Shown in pieces: positions 48,761 to 56,898 of a stretch of DNA of 63,858 nt (its first letter is position 1; each line of letters opens with the position of its first letter). The notes beneath the pieces were generated by a model. That model searched no databases. It was not told the DNA's origin and saw only the letters and a program-made list of their open reading frames with translations. This DNA comes from a virus: positions 1 through 63,858 of the IMG/VR virus record IMGVR_UViG_3300045282_000203; one strand, given 5' to 3'. The translations under genes and the position numbers were made by a program.

Positions 48761-49987
48761 ATGTCTACCGTCCCACAACCAGTCCTCGGTCCAGCAGGTT
48801 TCGTCGCCCCTGACGAAGCCACCATCCTCTCAGCGGTCCAGGCCGACATCGACACCGCCTTCGGTGGTGGGCTAGACCCAGGTCCGAGCACACCTCAGGG
48901 TCAGTTGGCGACCAGCGAGACGGCGATCATCGCTGAGAAGGACTCGATGTTCCTCTACTACGTCTCGCAGACCGATCCGCGCTACGCCCAGGGTCGGATG
49001 CAGGACGCTCTCGGCTACATCTACTTCATGGACCGAGACCCGGCTGAGCCCACCGTTGTCACCTGCACCTGCACCGGGCTCTCTGGGACGGTAATCCCAA
49101 CGAACGCTCAGGCCACTGATGCCTCAGGAAACATCTACTTCTGTCTCGCTGGCGCTACCATCCCTGGTGGTGGTTCTATCAGCCTCCAGTTCGCCAACGT
49201 GAAGACCGGCCCTATCCCATGTCTCGCTGGCACTCTCAACCGGATCTACGTCGCCATCCCGGGGTGGGACACGATCACGAACGCTGCAGATGGCATCCTC
49301 GGTCGTAATGTGGAGACCGCTCAGGCCTTTGAGTTTCGCAGGAAGAACAGTGTGGCCCTGAACGCCATCGGTAGTCTCCCTTCCGTCTACGCTGCGGTGT
49401 TCTCAGCTGGCACCGTTCCACCCTCGGATGTGTACGCGACTGAGAACACCACCAGTGTGCCCATCGTGGTAGGTGGTGTCACCCTCGCCGCGCACTCGCT
49501 CTACATCGCCGCTGTAGGTGGTGACAACCAGTCCATCGGTGAGGCGATGTGGAAGAAGAAGGCAGTGGGCTGTGACTACAACGGGAACACCACCGTCACC
49601 GTCACTGATTCTGGTAGCGCGACCAACCCATACGCAACGCCTCTACCGACCTACACGGTGAAGTTCGAGCGCCCGGCTTCTCATACCATCTACTTCAAGG
49701 TGAGCATCGTCAATGACCCAGCTCTGCCTGGTAACATCGCGGATCTGATCAAGGCTGCGGTGGTCGCGACCTTCACGGGCACCGACGGCAGTGCCCCTGA
49801 GCGAATCGGCTCGACGGTCTACGCCAGCAAGTTCTACGCAGCTGTTCTGAGCACCGACCCATCGGTGCAGATCATCTCGATCTTCGTAGGCACCGCACCC
49901 AGTCCTTCCTCAGGGCTTAGTGTTTCCAATCGCATCGACCAGTACCCAGTAACTGCTCTTGGTGATATCGTCGTGGTGCTCGTGTGA
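48761..49987 (+). CDS. Baseplate J-like protein (Mu gp47-like)
   Basis: 408 residues, ATG behind ACGAGGC. N-terminal PAGFVAPDEATILSAVQADI and STPQGQLATSETAIIAEKDS are typical of J-type wedge proteins; QAFEFRRKNSVALNAIGSLP, VYATENTTSVPIVVGGV and the final SNRIDQYPVTALGDIVVV follow. Forms the wedge ring that triggers contraction. Confidence 0.88.
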   Translation: MSTVPQPVLGPAGFVAPDEATILSAVQADIDTAFGGGLDPGPSTPQGQLATSETAIIAEKDSMFLYYVSQTDPRYAQGRMQDALGYIYFMDRDPAEPTVVTCTCTGLSGTVIPTNAQATDASGNIYFCLAGATIPGGGSISLQFANVKTGPIPCLAGTLNRIYVAIPGWDTITNAADGILGRNVETAQAFEFRRKNSVALNAIGSLPSVYAAVFSAGTVPPSDVYATENTTSVPIVVGGVTLAAHSLYIAAVGGDNQSIGEAMWKKKAVGCDYNGNTTVTVTDSGSATNPYATPLPTYTVKFERPASHTIYFKVSIVNDPALPGNIADLIKAAVVATFTGTDGSAPERIGSTVYASKFYAAVLSTDPSVQIISIFVGTAPSPSSGLSVSNRIDQYPVTALGDIVVVLV

Positions 49988-50547
49988 TCAACCTTGAGTC
50001 TACCATCCTCAGCCAGTTCGCCACCAGCCCAGTGCTGATGCAGCTGATCTCAGACTTCAACGTCAACGTGGACCCCACCGCGAACTTTAATGAGTTCTTC
50101 AACAAGGTCTGGAACATCAAGACGGCGGAGACCTACGGTCTTGACAACTGGGGACGGATCGTCGGGGTGCGTCGCACCTTCTCCTACCTCGGGGCCTCCT
50201 ACACCCTCGATGATGAGTCCTTCCTCACCCTGATCCTCGTGAAGGCGTTGGCCAACATCACCAACTGCTCTGCCCCCGTGTTCAACCAGCTCATCAGCCA
50301 ACTCTTTGCCGCTGATGGACGTTGCTACGTCACCGATCCTGGTGGTATGACGATGATCTATGCCTTTGAGTTCATCATCAGTAGCATCGATGAAGCCATC
50401 CTCGCAGGTTCAGGCGCTCTCCCCCACCCCACGGGAGTCAAGACGATCCTTCTCTCACTCATCATCGCCGACACCTTCGGGTTCAAGGACAGCGGCTTCC
50501 AGCCGTTCAACCAGGGAACCTTCGCCAAGCAGATCCACGTCGCCTAG
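49984..50547 (+). CDS. Baseplate/tail protein DUF2612
   Basis: 187 residues from GTG 49984, GTGA-coupled. DUF2612 pattern: FATSPVLMQLISDFNVNVDP, FFNKVWNIKTAETYGLDNWG, then YTLDDESFLTLILVKALANI and FNQLISQLFA. Links J protein to the fibre in related phages. Confidence 0.85.
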   Translation: MINLESTILSQFATSPVLMQLISDFNVNVDPTANFNEFFNKVWNIKTAETYGLDNWGRIVGVRRTFSYLGASYTLDDESFLTLILVKALANITNCSAPVFNQLISQLFAADGRCYVTDPGGMTMIYAFEFIISSIDEAILAGSGALPHPTGVKTILLSLIIADTFGFKDSGFQPFNQGTFAKQIHVA

Positions 50548-50555
50548 GAGCCACC

Positions 50556-51662
50556 ATGCCCCTCACCCCACCACCCCTCCTCCCTGAGCCCTTCGCGAGC
50601 GCGGGCGACAGGAACTCCATCCCTACCAGCCCCGCCAGCCCGGCAGCGAGCCTTCACCAGGGCTGGCCACCGGTGACGAGTGACCCACTCAATGCGGGTG
50701 GCGTGCCGCCTGATAGGCTGGACTTCAACGGCATCTTCTACTGGCTCTCTCAGATCAATCAGTGGCAGCAGGCTGGTGGTCCGGTGACCTGGGACTCCAC
50801 CTTCGAGACCGCCATCGGTGGCTACCCTCAGGGCTCAGTGGTGATGCTGGATGACTTCAGCGCCGTCTACGTGGCACTGCTGGATCCTACCACCACCGAC
50901 CCGAATGACGTGGCGACGCACGGCGTATCTTGGGCCCTGTGGGCTGGTGAACCTACGACAGGCCTCGCACGACTGGCTGCGGTGAGCGGGACGGCGGATG
51001 CCATCATCCTTACCTCAGCGATCGCTCCTGTAGGCGTTGGAGTCAACGTCCTCTTCTTCGTGGTTGCTTCGAACAACACGACGGCGGTGACCCTTACCGT
51101 GGACGGTGCGAGCCCAGTGGCGCTCAGTAGAGATGACGGATCACCCCTCAGCGCGGATGACCTGGTGGCTGGGACAACCTACCAGGCCCTGTACAACGGC
51201 ACTGACTGGCGGTTGTTGAACGAGGTCCCCTCTCAGGCCCCGCCTCCTGTGTACGCTGCGAATGAGGCCGTTGATCAGGCACCCGCGAACACGAGCTCTG
51301 GCACCGCTAAGATGCAGGGGATCGGGGCGCTGATCACTCCGTCGAGCACCGGAAGAGTACTGGTCATCATCTCCGGAGTGATGGGGAACGCTACCGCCAA
51401 CGCTGGTGGTATCACCAACCTGCGCACCGGTACTGGTACGCCGCCTGCTAACGGTGACGCCGTGACCGGTACTCTGCTAGCCGGCACCATGCGGGAGGGT
51501 GTCTACCCAGGCGCGTCTGAGGTGACACCGTTCTCATCTCAGCGAGTTCTCGATGGGCTGACGGTCGGGACGCCTTACTGGTTCGATGCCGATCTCGCTA
51601 CCACCGGTGCTGGAACAGCTTATCTCACTGCCACGACCATCAGTCTCGTAGAGCTTCCGTAG
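50556..51662 (+). CDS. Tail fibre / receptor-binding protein, 368 aa
   Basis: 368 residues, ATG behind TAGGAGCC. N-terminal attachment domain common to fibres after DUF2612: PFASAGDRNSIPTSPASP, FPPRDFNGIFYWLSQINQW-like RLDFNGIFYWLSQINQWQQ, and AIGGYPQGSVVMLDDFSAVY. The C-terminal half is beta-rich. Probably a second receptor-binding protein of the short fibre type. Confidence 0.78.
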   Translation: MPLTPPPLLPEPFASAGDRNSIPTSPASPAASLHQGWPPVTSDPLNAGGVPPDRLDFNGIFYWLSQINQWQQAGGPVTWDSTFETAIGGYPQGSVVMLDDFSAVYVALLDPTTTDPNDVATHGVSWALWAGEPTTGLARLAAVSGTADAIILTSAIAPVGVGVNVLFFVVASNNTTAVTLTVDGASPVALSRDDGSPLSADDLVAGTTYQALYNGTDWRLLNEVPSQAPPPVYAANEAVDQAPANTSSGTAKMQGIGALITPSSTGRVLVIISGVMGNATANAGGITNLRTGTGTPPANGDAVTGTLLAGTMREGVYPGASEVTPFSSQRVLDGLTVGTPYWFDADLATTGAGTAYLTATTISLVELP

Positions 51663-51688
51663 CTTAATACTCATCTGTGGAGACTAAG

Positions 51689-52069
51689 ATGGGACCGCTT
51701 CTCAAAGATTTCCCACCGTCATTGCTGGTAGCGATCATCATCCTCATGGGCGGAGCGCTGAGCCTCGTTGGTGGGATGCTCTACATCGCCGTTCGGATGA
51801 TCACAAATGGCTTCAAAGAGGCCATCGACAAGATGGACAAGCGGTTGCTAGAGCGTGAACACGACTCTGATCTGATCTGGAAAGATCTAGCCAACGTACG
51901 ACTCGAACGTGAGACGGTCCGAAGGCAACACCCAACGTTTGAGGAACTGCGTGAGCGATTGAAGCCGATGAACCTCCGACTCACCTACCTCGAGACCGCC
52001 AGCAACCCGAACGCGCCACGTCGGCGACTAGATGATCCCGACTCCGGCCCCAATCAAGGAGTGAAGTGA
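51689..52069 (+). CDS. Membrane-anchored coiled-coil protein, lysis cassette
   Basis: 126 residues; ATG 51689 preferred over GTG 51677 because GGAG lies just before it. One membrane helix (LLVAIIILMGGALSLVGGML, residues about 9-30), then a charged coiled coil (KEAIDKMDKRLLEREHDSDL, KDLANVRLERETVRRQ). Position immediately before the endolysin suggests a holin-related or lysis-timing role; not proven. Confidence 0.6.
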   Translation: MGPLLKDFPPSLLVAIIILMGGALSLVGGMLYIAVRMITNGFKEAIDKMDKRLLEREHDSDLIWKDLANVRLERETVRRQHPTFEELRERLKPMNLRLTYLETASNPNAPRRRLDDPDSGPNQGVK

Positions 52070-52641
52070 TGAGTGTTCAACTCACCGAAGACGTCCTGCT
52101 CAGCGTCATGCCTCACGCGCATCAACGCGCTGAGCTCTTTCTCAAGCCGCTTCAGGATGCGGTGGATCGCTACTTCATCAGCGACTCACATACCCGCATC
52201 GCGATGTTCCTCGCCTCCATCGCTGAGGAGAGTGGTGAGCTGCGCTACACGGCGGAGATCGCCTCTGGCTCAGCGTACGAGGGGCGGGCTGACCTGGGCA
52301 ACACCGAGCCGGGAGATGGGGTGAAGTTCAAGGGGCGCGGTCTCATCCAGATCACGGGGAAGGCGAACTACACCAAGATGTCACAAGATCTCTATGGTGA
52401 TGATCGCCTCGTGCAGGACCCCACCCCCATTGAGGAACCTGAGCTTGCGGCGCTCTCAGCGGCGTGGTTCTGGGACTCTCGGAGCCTGAACTTCATCGCC
52501 GATGGTGGGATGGAGCACGCCTTCCTGCGTGTCTCCGAACGAATCAACGGGATCAACCACCTCACTGGCCTGCCCAATCACTGGGCCGAGCGCTGCTTCT
52601 ACTGGGACGCTGCGAAGAAGGCGCTCGAGGTGACGACGTGA
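52069..52641 (+). CDS. Endolysin, glycoside hydrolase family 19-like
   Basis: 190 residues from ATG 52069 (TGATG). The chitinase/lysozyme core is clear: MFLASIAEESGELRYTAEIA with the catalytic Glu, SAYEGRADLGNTEPGDGVKF, KGRGLIQITGKANYTKMSQD, then AALSAAWFWDSRSLNFIADG and RINGINHLTGLPNHW. GH19 endolysins cleave the glycan of Gram-negative peptidoglycan. No signal sequence, so it needs a holin. Confidence 0.92.
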   Translation: MSVQLTEDVLLSVMPHAHQRAELFLKPLQDAVDRYFISDSHTRIAMFLASIAEESGELRYTAEIASGSAYEGRADLGNTEPGDGVKFKGRGLIQITGKANYTKMSQDLYGDDRLVQDPTPIEEPELAALSAAWFWDSRSLNFIADGGMEHAFLRVSERINGINHLTGLPNHWAERCFYWDAAKKALEVTT

Positions 52642-53039
52642 CTATCTCTGTGGAGCAGATCAAGAGCATGCTTCCTGAGTCAGGGCTGCTCAAGCTGGCC
52701 GTCTTCCAGACGGGTGGCGAGGGCCCCAGCTCTACGAAGATCGTTTACCTTAACGTAGGACTGATAGCCATCTACGGGTGGCTTCTCATGGTGATCACCT
52801 TCTGCGCCGTCTACGCTTGCAGCGGTGAGGCAGATGGTGTTTTCGCGGGCGTTATCGGATCAGTGCTGCTCGCTATCGTTGGCTTCGCCACCAACGCGCA
52901 AAACACCAAGAACAAAGCGACGGCCGATGCTAGCAAGGTCGTCTCAACTTCGGTGCGGGAAAGCACACCACCGCCCCCGTCAGGAAGCACAACGAAAGTC
53001 ACTGATATCGTAAGTCAACCTGCAGGAGGCACACCATGA
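52638..53039 (+). CDS. Putative holin, two membrane helices, 133 aa
   Basis: 133 residues from GTG 52638, GTGA-coupled to the endolysin. Two hydrophobic helices at about 34-56 and 64-85 (LNVGLIAIYGWLLMVITFCA and GVFAGVIGSVLLAIVGFATN), then a charged/Ser-Pro-rich tail. Two-helix protein beside endolysin is the expected holin arrangement. Confidence 0.65.
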   Translation: MTISVEQIKSMLPESGLLKLAVFQTGGEGPSSTKIVYLNVGLIAIYGWLLMVITFCAVYACSGEADGVFAGVIGSVLLAIVGFATNAQNTKNKATADASKVVSTSVRESTPPPPSGSTTKVTDIVSQPAGGTP

Positions 53040-53203
53040 TCGCAATCATCTGGCCGCTCTTCATCGCCGTCATCGGCCTCGTCATGTACTTGATCTCTAC
53101 CAACCCGAAAGTCGCCGAGCTCGGAAAGATACTCTTTCAGGTAGGTGCGCTCTGGACTACCTATGCACTGCTCGGTGCGTCCTTCACCATCGGGAAAGGG
53201 TAG
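53036..53203 (+). CDS. Small membrane protein, 55 aa, possible second holin
   Basis: 55 residues from ATG 53036, behind TGCAGGAGG; overlaps the previous stop as ATGA. Two short hydrophobic stretches (IAIIWPLFIAVIGLVMYLIS and LFQVGALWTTYALLGASF). Could be a second holin or antiholin. No family recognised. Confidence 0.6.
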   Translation: MIAIIWPLFIAVIGLVMYLISTNPKVAELGKILFQVGALWTTYALLGASFTIGKG

Positions 53204-53206
53204 CTC

Positions 53207-53851
53207 ATGTGGCCAGCGATCAGCGTCTCAGACCAGTTCCTGCAGAGATTCAAGATCGCCGTGCTCTGGTTCGTCGGTGTCGTGGTGGTGATCTCAGGCA
53301 TCTTCGGTCTGGGCTACTGGGTGGCTCTCGGTCATGTGGCCAAGACCGTTACCCAGCAGACGGAGGCTGCCAAGCACTTCGACACCGCGGCTAAGCAGGC
53401 CGATGCCGCAGCCCAGCTCACGGCGAAGCAGGCCCAGACTGAACACGAGTTAGGAGACAGGGTCACCCCTCAGTTGGCGGCTGACACAAAGAGGCTAGCT
53501 CAGACGAGGGCGAGAGTGGGCGCGCTGAAGCCACCGGTGAACCTCCCACTGACCGCCGAGACACCACTCATTGTCGCACTGCAGGAGGAGAACCAAGCAC
53601 ATGAGGCGGTCGAGGCAGACCTGCGCAAGAAGCTCACTCTGAAGACCCTGGAGGCGGATGACTGGCACCGGTCTCGTGATCAGGAGCACGAGGCCTTCGT
53701 GCAGGAGCGGTTGCACAGCCTGGCCCTTGATGGGGTGATCGCTGCTAACGCTGCCCAGGAGAAGAAGGATATCTTCAAGGCTGAGCTCAAGGGCGGCACC
53801 ATCGGCATCGGTATTGGTCTGCTCGGTGGGGCCATCCTCTTCAAGAAGTAG
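53207..53851 (+). CDS. Spanin-like membrane protein, 214 aa
   Basis: 214 residues. One N-terminal membrane helix (IAVLWFVGVVVVISGIFGLG), long periplasmic coiled coil (AAKQADAAAQLTAKQAQTEH, ALQEENQAHEAVEADLRKKL) and a C-terminal Gly-rich hydrophobic end (GGTIGIGIGLLGGAILFKK). Resembles an inner-membrane or unimolecular spanin, which fuses membranes in Gram-negative lysis. No lipobox. Last gene of the rightward block. Confidence 0.6.
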   Translation: MWPAISVSDQFLQRFKIAVLWFVGVVVVISGIFGLGYWVALGHVAKTVTQQTEAAKHFDTAAKQADAAAQLTAKQAQTEHELGDRVTPQLAADTKRLAQTRARVGALKPPVNLPLTAETPLIVALQEENQAHEAVEADLRKKLTLKTLEADDWHRSRDQEHEAFVQERLHSLALDGVIAANAAQEKKDIFKAELKGGTIGIGIGLLGGAILFKK

Positions 53852-53858
53852 ACGCAGC

Positions 53859-53899
53859 AAGAGCCCCGGTGGCCTCTGTGGAAGAGGATCGGGGCTCTT
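53859..53899. terminator. Bidirectional terminator between converging blocks
   Basis: Perfect 9-base arms aagagcccc (53859-53867) and ggggctctt (53891-53899), with an inner cctct/agagg stem. Lies between the last rightward gene (ends 53851) and the last leftward gene (ends 53903), so it can stop both. T-rich tail on the plus side is short. Confidence 0.82.
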
Positions 53900-53902
53900 G
53901 GT

Positions 53903-54103
53903 CTACTTCGATGAGGTTGTGAGATCTTCAGGCGGGGTGGTGTCTGATCGTTGTAGATCAACAGAGAGAAGCTTCTTAACCACGTCGCGAAGCTTGCTGT
54001 AGCGCTCTTGCTCCGCCTTGATCACCGCATCACGGTAGGACTCCTCCATACTGAGGATGTCTTGGGTTATGGCCTGTCGCCTCTCAGCGGGAATGAGACT
54101 CAT
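53903..54103 (-). CDS. Hypothetical helical protein, 66 aa
   Basis: 66 residues from ATG 54103 (MSLIPAERRQAIT), with GGAGC upstream. Charged helix with MEESYRDAVIKAEQERYSKL. Last leftward gene. Function unknown. Confidence 0.55.
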   Translation of the reverse strand: MSLIPAERRQAITQDILSMEESYRDAVIKAEQERYSKLRDVVKKLLSVDLQRSDTTPPEDLTTSSK

Positions 54104-54302
54104 GGGTGCTCCGAGCACGGTGGTTGAGGTGGGTGACGGTGACGAGCAGACTGATCAGTAGCAGTCCGATGAGGAGATAGATCATCAGCACCTCGAGGTG
54201 AGGACGTGGGCTGTGTGGTCGCCACGGTTGTGGTTGTGGCAACTTCGGGCGGTTGTATCCAAGCTGCTTGCGGTGTCGCCAGGTCTTAAAGCGCTGCAAC
54301 AT
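54084..54302 (-). CDS. Small membrane protein with basic N-terminus, 72 aa
   Basis: 72 residues from ATG 54302, behind GGAGGTTGTG. Basic, Pro-rich N-terminal 38 residues, then one membrane helix (IYLLIGLLLISLLVTVTHL) and short tail. Overlaps both neighbours by about 20 bases. Function unknown. Confidence 0.5.
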   Translation of the reverse strand: MLQRFKTWRHRKQLGYNRPKLPQPQPWRPHSPRPHLEVLMIYLLIGLLLISLLVTVTHLNHRARSTHESHSR

Positions 54303-54630
54303 CACAACCTCCTTCGATGATCTTCAGGCTAAGGAACTGACCGAGCAGCACCTCCTTGCGTGAGCCCTTGCTACCCTCCCACCCCGGCGAGAGCACCACG
54401 ACGTCGCGATCCTTGTCGAGACCCCTGATGACGTGAGTACAGTAGTCGAGCGCCTCGTCCCAGCTGAGGTGGTGGGTGTGCATCATGTGGGGTAGCACCG
54501 GCAGGTAGCCTCGCTGAGCTGCCCAGATGGCGGTGATGGCCGCCCGCTTTACGTTCTCGAGGATGACGAGCGGGTCGTCATTGGAGTAGGGTCCGACGAT
54601 GTAGGCCCGCGGGAGAGGTGGTAGGCTCAT
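54286..54630 (-). CDS. DUF4406-like protein (nucleoside 2-deoxyribosyltransferase fold)
   Basis: 114 residues from ATG 54630, ATGA-coupled to dCMP deaminase. RAYIVGPYSNDDPLVILENV and RDVVVLSPGWEGSKGSRKEV match DUF4406-type proteins, whose fold is that of nucleoside 2-deoxyribosyltransferases. HMMHTHHLSWDEALDYC lies between. It may handle nucleosides or nucleotides for the modification genes, but DUF4406 activity is not established. Confidence 0.75.
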   Translation of the reverse strand: MSLPPLPRAYIVGPYSNDDPLVILENVKRAAITAIWAAQRGYLPVLPHMMHTHHLSWDEALDYCTHVIRGLDKDRDVVVLSPGWEGSKGSRKEVLLGQFLSLKIIEGGCDVAAL

Positions 54631-55112
54631 CGTAGCTGCTCCCAGAGACGGCCTGCTGAGACCCACATCTCTTTCGCGTGGGGCTGGGGGTACTCCTCGT
54701 CGAACACGATGCGCTGACAGCTGGTGTTGAGCAGGAGCTTCACGCACGTGATGCAGGGGCTTGTCGTGCAGTAGCACGTGTGCAGTTGGTAGACGTCTCT
54801 GATCTGCAAAAGCGCGTTTTGCTCGGCGTGGATGGCCTCGCACCCATCGAGGTTGGTGCCGCTCGGGCTGCACGCGCCCGGGCAGGCGTGTGGGAACTCG
54901 GGTACATTTCGACCGAGCTTGCGGTTGATGGTAGGTATGGGATCACGCTCGTTGCAGTGAGGCAGCCCTGCCGCGACACCGTTGTACCCGGTTGAAAGCA
55001 CGTGGCCTCGCTCACTCAGTAGCACACAACCCACCGCTCGGCGGAGACAGGTGGAGCGCTTGGCCGTGACCCTGGCGACTTCCATCGCCCAGCTATCTCG
55101 TGAGGACCTCAT
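54627..55112 (-). CDS. dCMP deaminase
   Basis: 161 residues from ATG 55112, ATGA-coupled to the thymidylate-synthase homologue; an earlier ATG lies at 55121. Zinc-site signature HAEQNALLQ (His95, Glu97) and TTSPCITC (Cys120, Cys123). Extra Cys/His in CNERDPIP and HACPGACSPSG suggest a second zinc, as in T4 dCMP deaminase. Converts dCMP to dUMP, feeding ThyX. Together with its neighbour at 55109 it would divide the dCMP pool between dUMP and modified dCMP. Confidence 0.93.
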   Translation of the reverse strand: MRSSRDSWAMEVARVTAKRSTCLRRAVGCVLLSERGHVLSTGYNGVAAGLPHCNERDPIPTINRKLGRNVPEFPHACPGACSPSGTNLDGCEAIHAEQNALLQIRDVYQLHTCYCTTSPCITCVKLLLNTSCQRIVFDEEYPQPHAKEMWVSAGRLWEQLR

Positions 55113-55951
55113 AACCACCACCTCTTCTCCTTGCTCTCACGCAGCTCCTTGAGCAGCTCGATGAGGGCGTCGGGGTCCTGGGCCAGCTCGGGCGGTACCG
55201 GCTGCTGAGGCACGTGCGGGCACCTCTGCTGAGCGTACCCATCATTGAACTTCTTCAGGTCACTCATGATCGCGGTAGCGGCCTCAGCGTTGGTGTCGTA
55301 GAGGTGGCTGCTCACCGTGGTGAGGGCGAGGTGCCCCAGCTTGACTGGCGGGAGCTGGATCACCTGGCTAACACGCTCCTGGTTCACCCGCCCGGCGACG
55401 AGCCAGGCCAGCATGCTGAAGCTGAAGACGTCGTAGGGCAGACCCAACCACACATCAGATGAGCGCATGAACACGTGCACGTTGAGCTCATCCTCTCGGA
55501 TGCTGAACCAGATCGCTACCGTGCAGGGGATGTCACGGGAGGGTGTCGGCATGTCCTTCCAGATGACGAGCCCGGCCTGCCTCGTGCTGGGATCGATGAG
55601 GAGCTTGTCGACGACCCAGGCCAGCTGACTCTTGATCCGGGGGCCGTAGGCGCCGGTGAACTTCGTTCCGTCGTCACTGAACTGGGCGATGTGGGAGTTG
55701 TACGGGGCGATGCCCGCGACGGTGTCGTCCCCCGTGAGGATCCAGAACGCTTCCGCGGCCATGAACGCGTAATTCAGCTTGCGCTGAGGGACGCGGACCA
55801 CCGGCTTGTTCAGGTCGATGAAGAAGGTCTGGTGCAGCAGCTCCTTCGTGCCGAGGTTGCGTGGTGCCGAGCGGGCCCCGGTGTAGAAGATGTTGGCGAG
55901 AGCTCTGAGCCACTCCATGGTGGCATCTTGAGAGATGATGGGTGGGTTCAT
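55109..55951 (-). CDS. Thymidylate-synthase homologue, predicted dCMP hydroxymethylase (or methylase)
   Basis: 280 residues, ATG 55951. ThyA fold with catalytic Cys143 in DIPCTVAIWFSIRED and phosphate-binding RSSD (163-166). Asp174, in VWLGLPYDVFSF, stands where thymidylate synthases have the Asn that selects dUMP. T4 gp42 dCMP hydroxymethylase also has Asp there. The residue after the Cys is Thr, as in gp42, where ThyA has His. The phage has a separate ThyX, so dTMP supply does not need this enzyme. Predicted to make 5-hydroxymethyl-dCMP (or 5-methyl-dCMP). A dUMP activity is less likely because of Asp174. Confidence 0.82.
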   Translation of the reverse strand: MNPPIISQDATMEWLRALANIFYTGARSAPRNLGTKELLHQTFFIDLNKPVVRVPQRKLNYAFMAAEAFWILTGDDTVAGIAPYNSHIAQFSDDGTKFTGAYGPRIKSQLAWVVDKLLIDPSTRQAGLVIWKDMPTPSRDIPCTVAIWFSIREDELNVHVFMRSSDVWLGLPYDVFSFSMLAWLVAGRVNQERVSQVIQLPPVKLGHLALTTVSSHLYDTNAEAATAIMSDLKKFNDGYAQQRCPHVPQQPVPPELAQDPDALIELLKELRESKEKRWWL

Positions 55952-56898
55952 GCGTTCTCCTTCATGCGGGCCTGCTGGATGAGACCGATGAGCGGGTAGG
56001 GCTCGTGGTGATGGAAGCGCTTCGCGTGCTGAGGGTGGTCCACGGTGACGTGGTGGATGTCGAGGGCTGTGAGTCGCTCGTGGGCCTTCTGCCCGAGAGC
56101 GAAGACATGAGGATAGTGGAGACGATCGTCGTTGTCGATCACGAGATCTTCATTGAAGGCCTCAAGCTCATCAGAGTTCACCCAGAGGAGCTCACTCTCT
56201 GGGATGTCTGCCTCAACCAGCTGATCGGTGAGCCACGTGCTGCAGCCCAGCCGAGTCAACGCGGCGAATGGCCACTGGTAGAGAGTGTCACCGTCCTGCC
56301 TCTCTCCGAACTCATCGCCCACGAGAACGATCCTCGCAAGGAGGTTCCCCGCTCCGTGGTGGCTCGTGGACAGGGTGACACCACTCAGAGTTCCACGTCG
56401 CACAAGATCGATCACGGCATCTTTGGTGTAGTCGAACCTGAGCACCTCGAGATCGGTCTGAGACTCGAGACGGTTGTACAGCTCGTAGACCTCGGTGAGC
56501 TGCTTCTCGTTGTCGAGGAGCTCGAGCTGCCTCCGTTCCCTGTAGGTCCGCAGCACCACCTCAAGGGGCGGGAGGCAGAGCACCACGGTGGGGTCGCAGC
56601 GCAGCGCGAGACGCTCGAGGTGACGACGGTAGGTCACGCCCAGGCGGTTCTCCCCACCGCGGAAGACCTTCCCGTAGATGGGCTCGCTGAGCCAGCTGCG
56701 ATCGAGAACCGTGGTGGTGAAGCCGAGGACCGCGGGCAGCATCGACTCGACGTAGAGCCGAGCGAGGCCGCCGCTCACGTTCTTGTAGGGGCCGTGGTGG
56801 ACCACATGTGTGTTGATGCCGGTGACGAGCTTCTTGATCGTGGTTGTCTTCCCACCGCCATCAGGGCCCTCGAAGATGATCAGCTTCTCACTGTCCAC
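55948..56898 (-). CDS. P-loop nucleotide kinase fused to a UDG-fold-like domain
   Basis: 316 residues from GTG 56898 behind GGAGGTGC. Residues 1-175: thymidylate-kinase-like P-loop domain with Walker A EGPDGGGKTT (10-19) and LDRSWLSEPIYG (65-76). Residues about 186-310 look like the uracil-DNA-glycosylase superfamily: IVLVGDEFGERQDG (190-203), WPFAALTRLG, LLWVNSDE (238-245), VFALGQKAHERL (265-276) and VDHPQHAKR (287-295). The kinase could phosphorylate modified dNMPs. The second domain could recognise or process bases. The fusion and its pathway role are inferred; both ends are coupled to neighbours. Confidence 0.72.
   Translation of the reverse strand: MDSEKLIIFEGPDGGGKTTTIKKLVTGINTHVVHHGPYKNVSGGLARLYVESMLPAVLGFTTTVLDRSWLSEPIYGKVFRGGENRLGVTYRRHLERLALRCDPTVVLCLPPLEVVLRTYRERRQLELLDNEKQLTEVYELYNRLESQTDLEVLRFDYTKDAVIDLVRRGTLSGVTLSTSHHGAGNLLARIVLVGDEFGERQDGDTLYQWPFAALTRLGCSTWLTDQLVEADIPESELLWVNSDELEAFNEDLVIDNDDRLHYPHVFALGQKAHERLTALDIHHVTVDHPQHAKRFHHHEPYPLIGLIQQARMKENA

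Noticed and set aside
54286-54873. Longer 195-codon version of the DUF4406-like gene
   Set aside because: The extra N-terminus overlies the dCMP deaminase gene; ATG 54630 gives the normal ATGA overlap and the family start.
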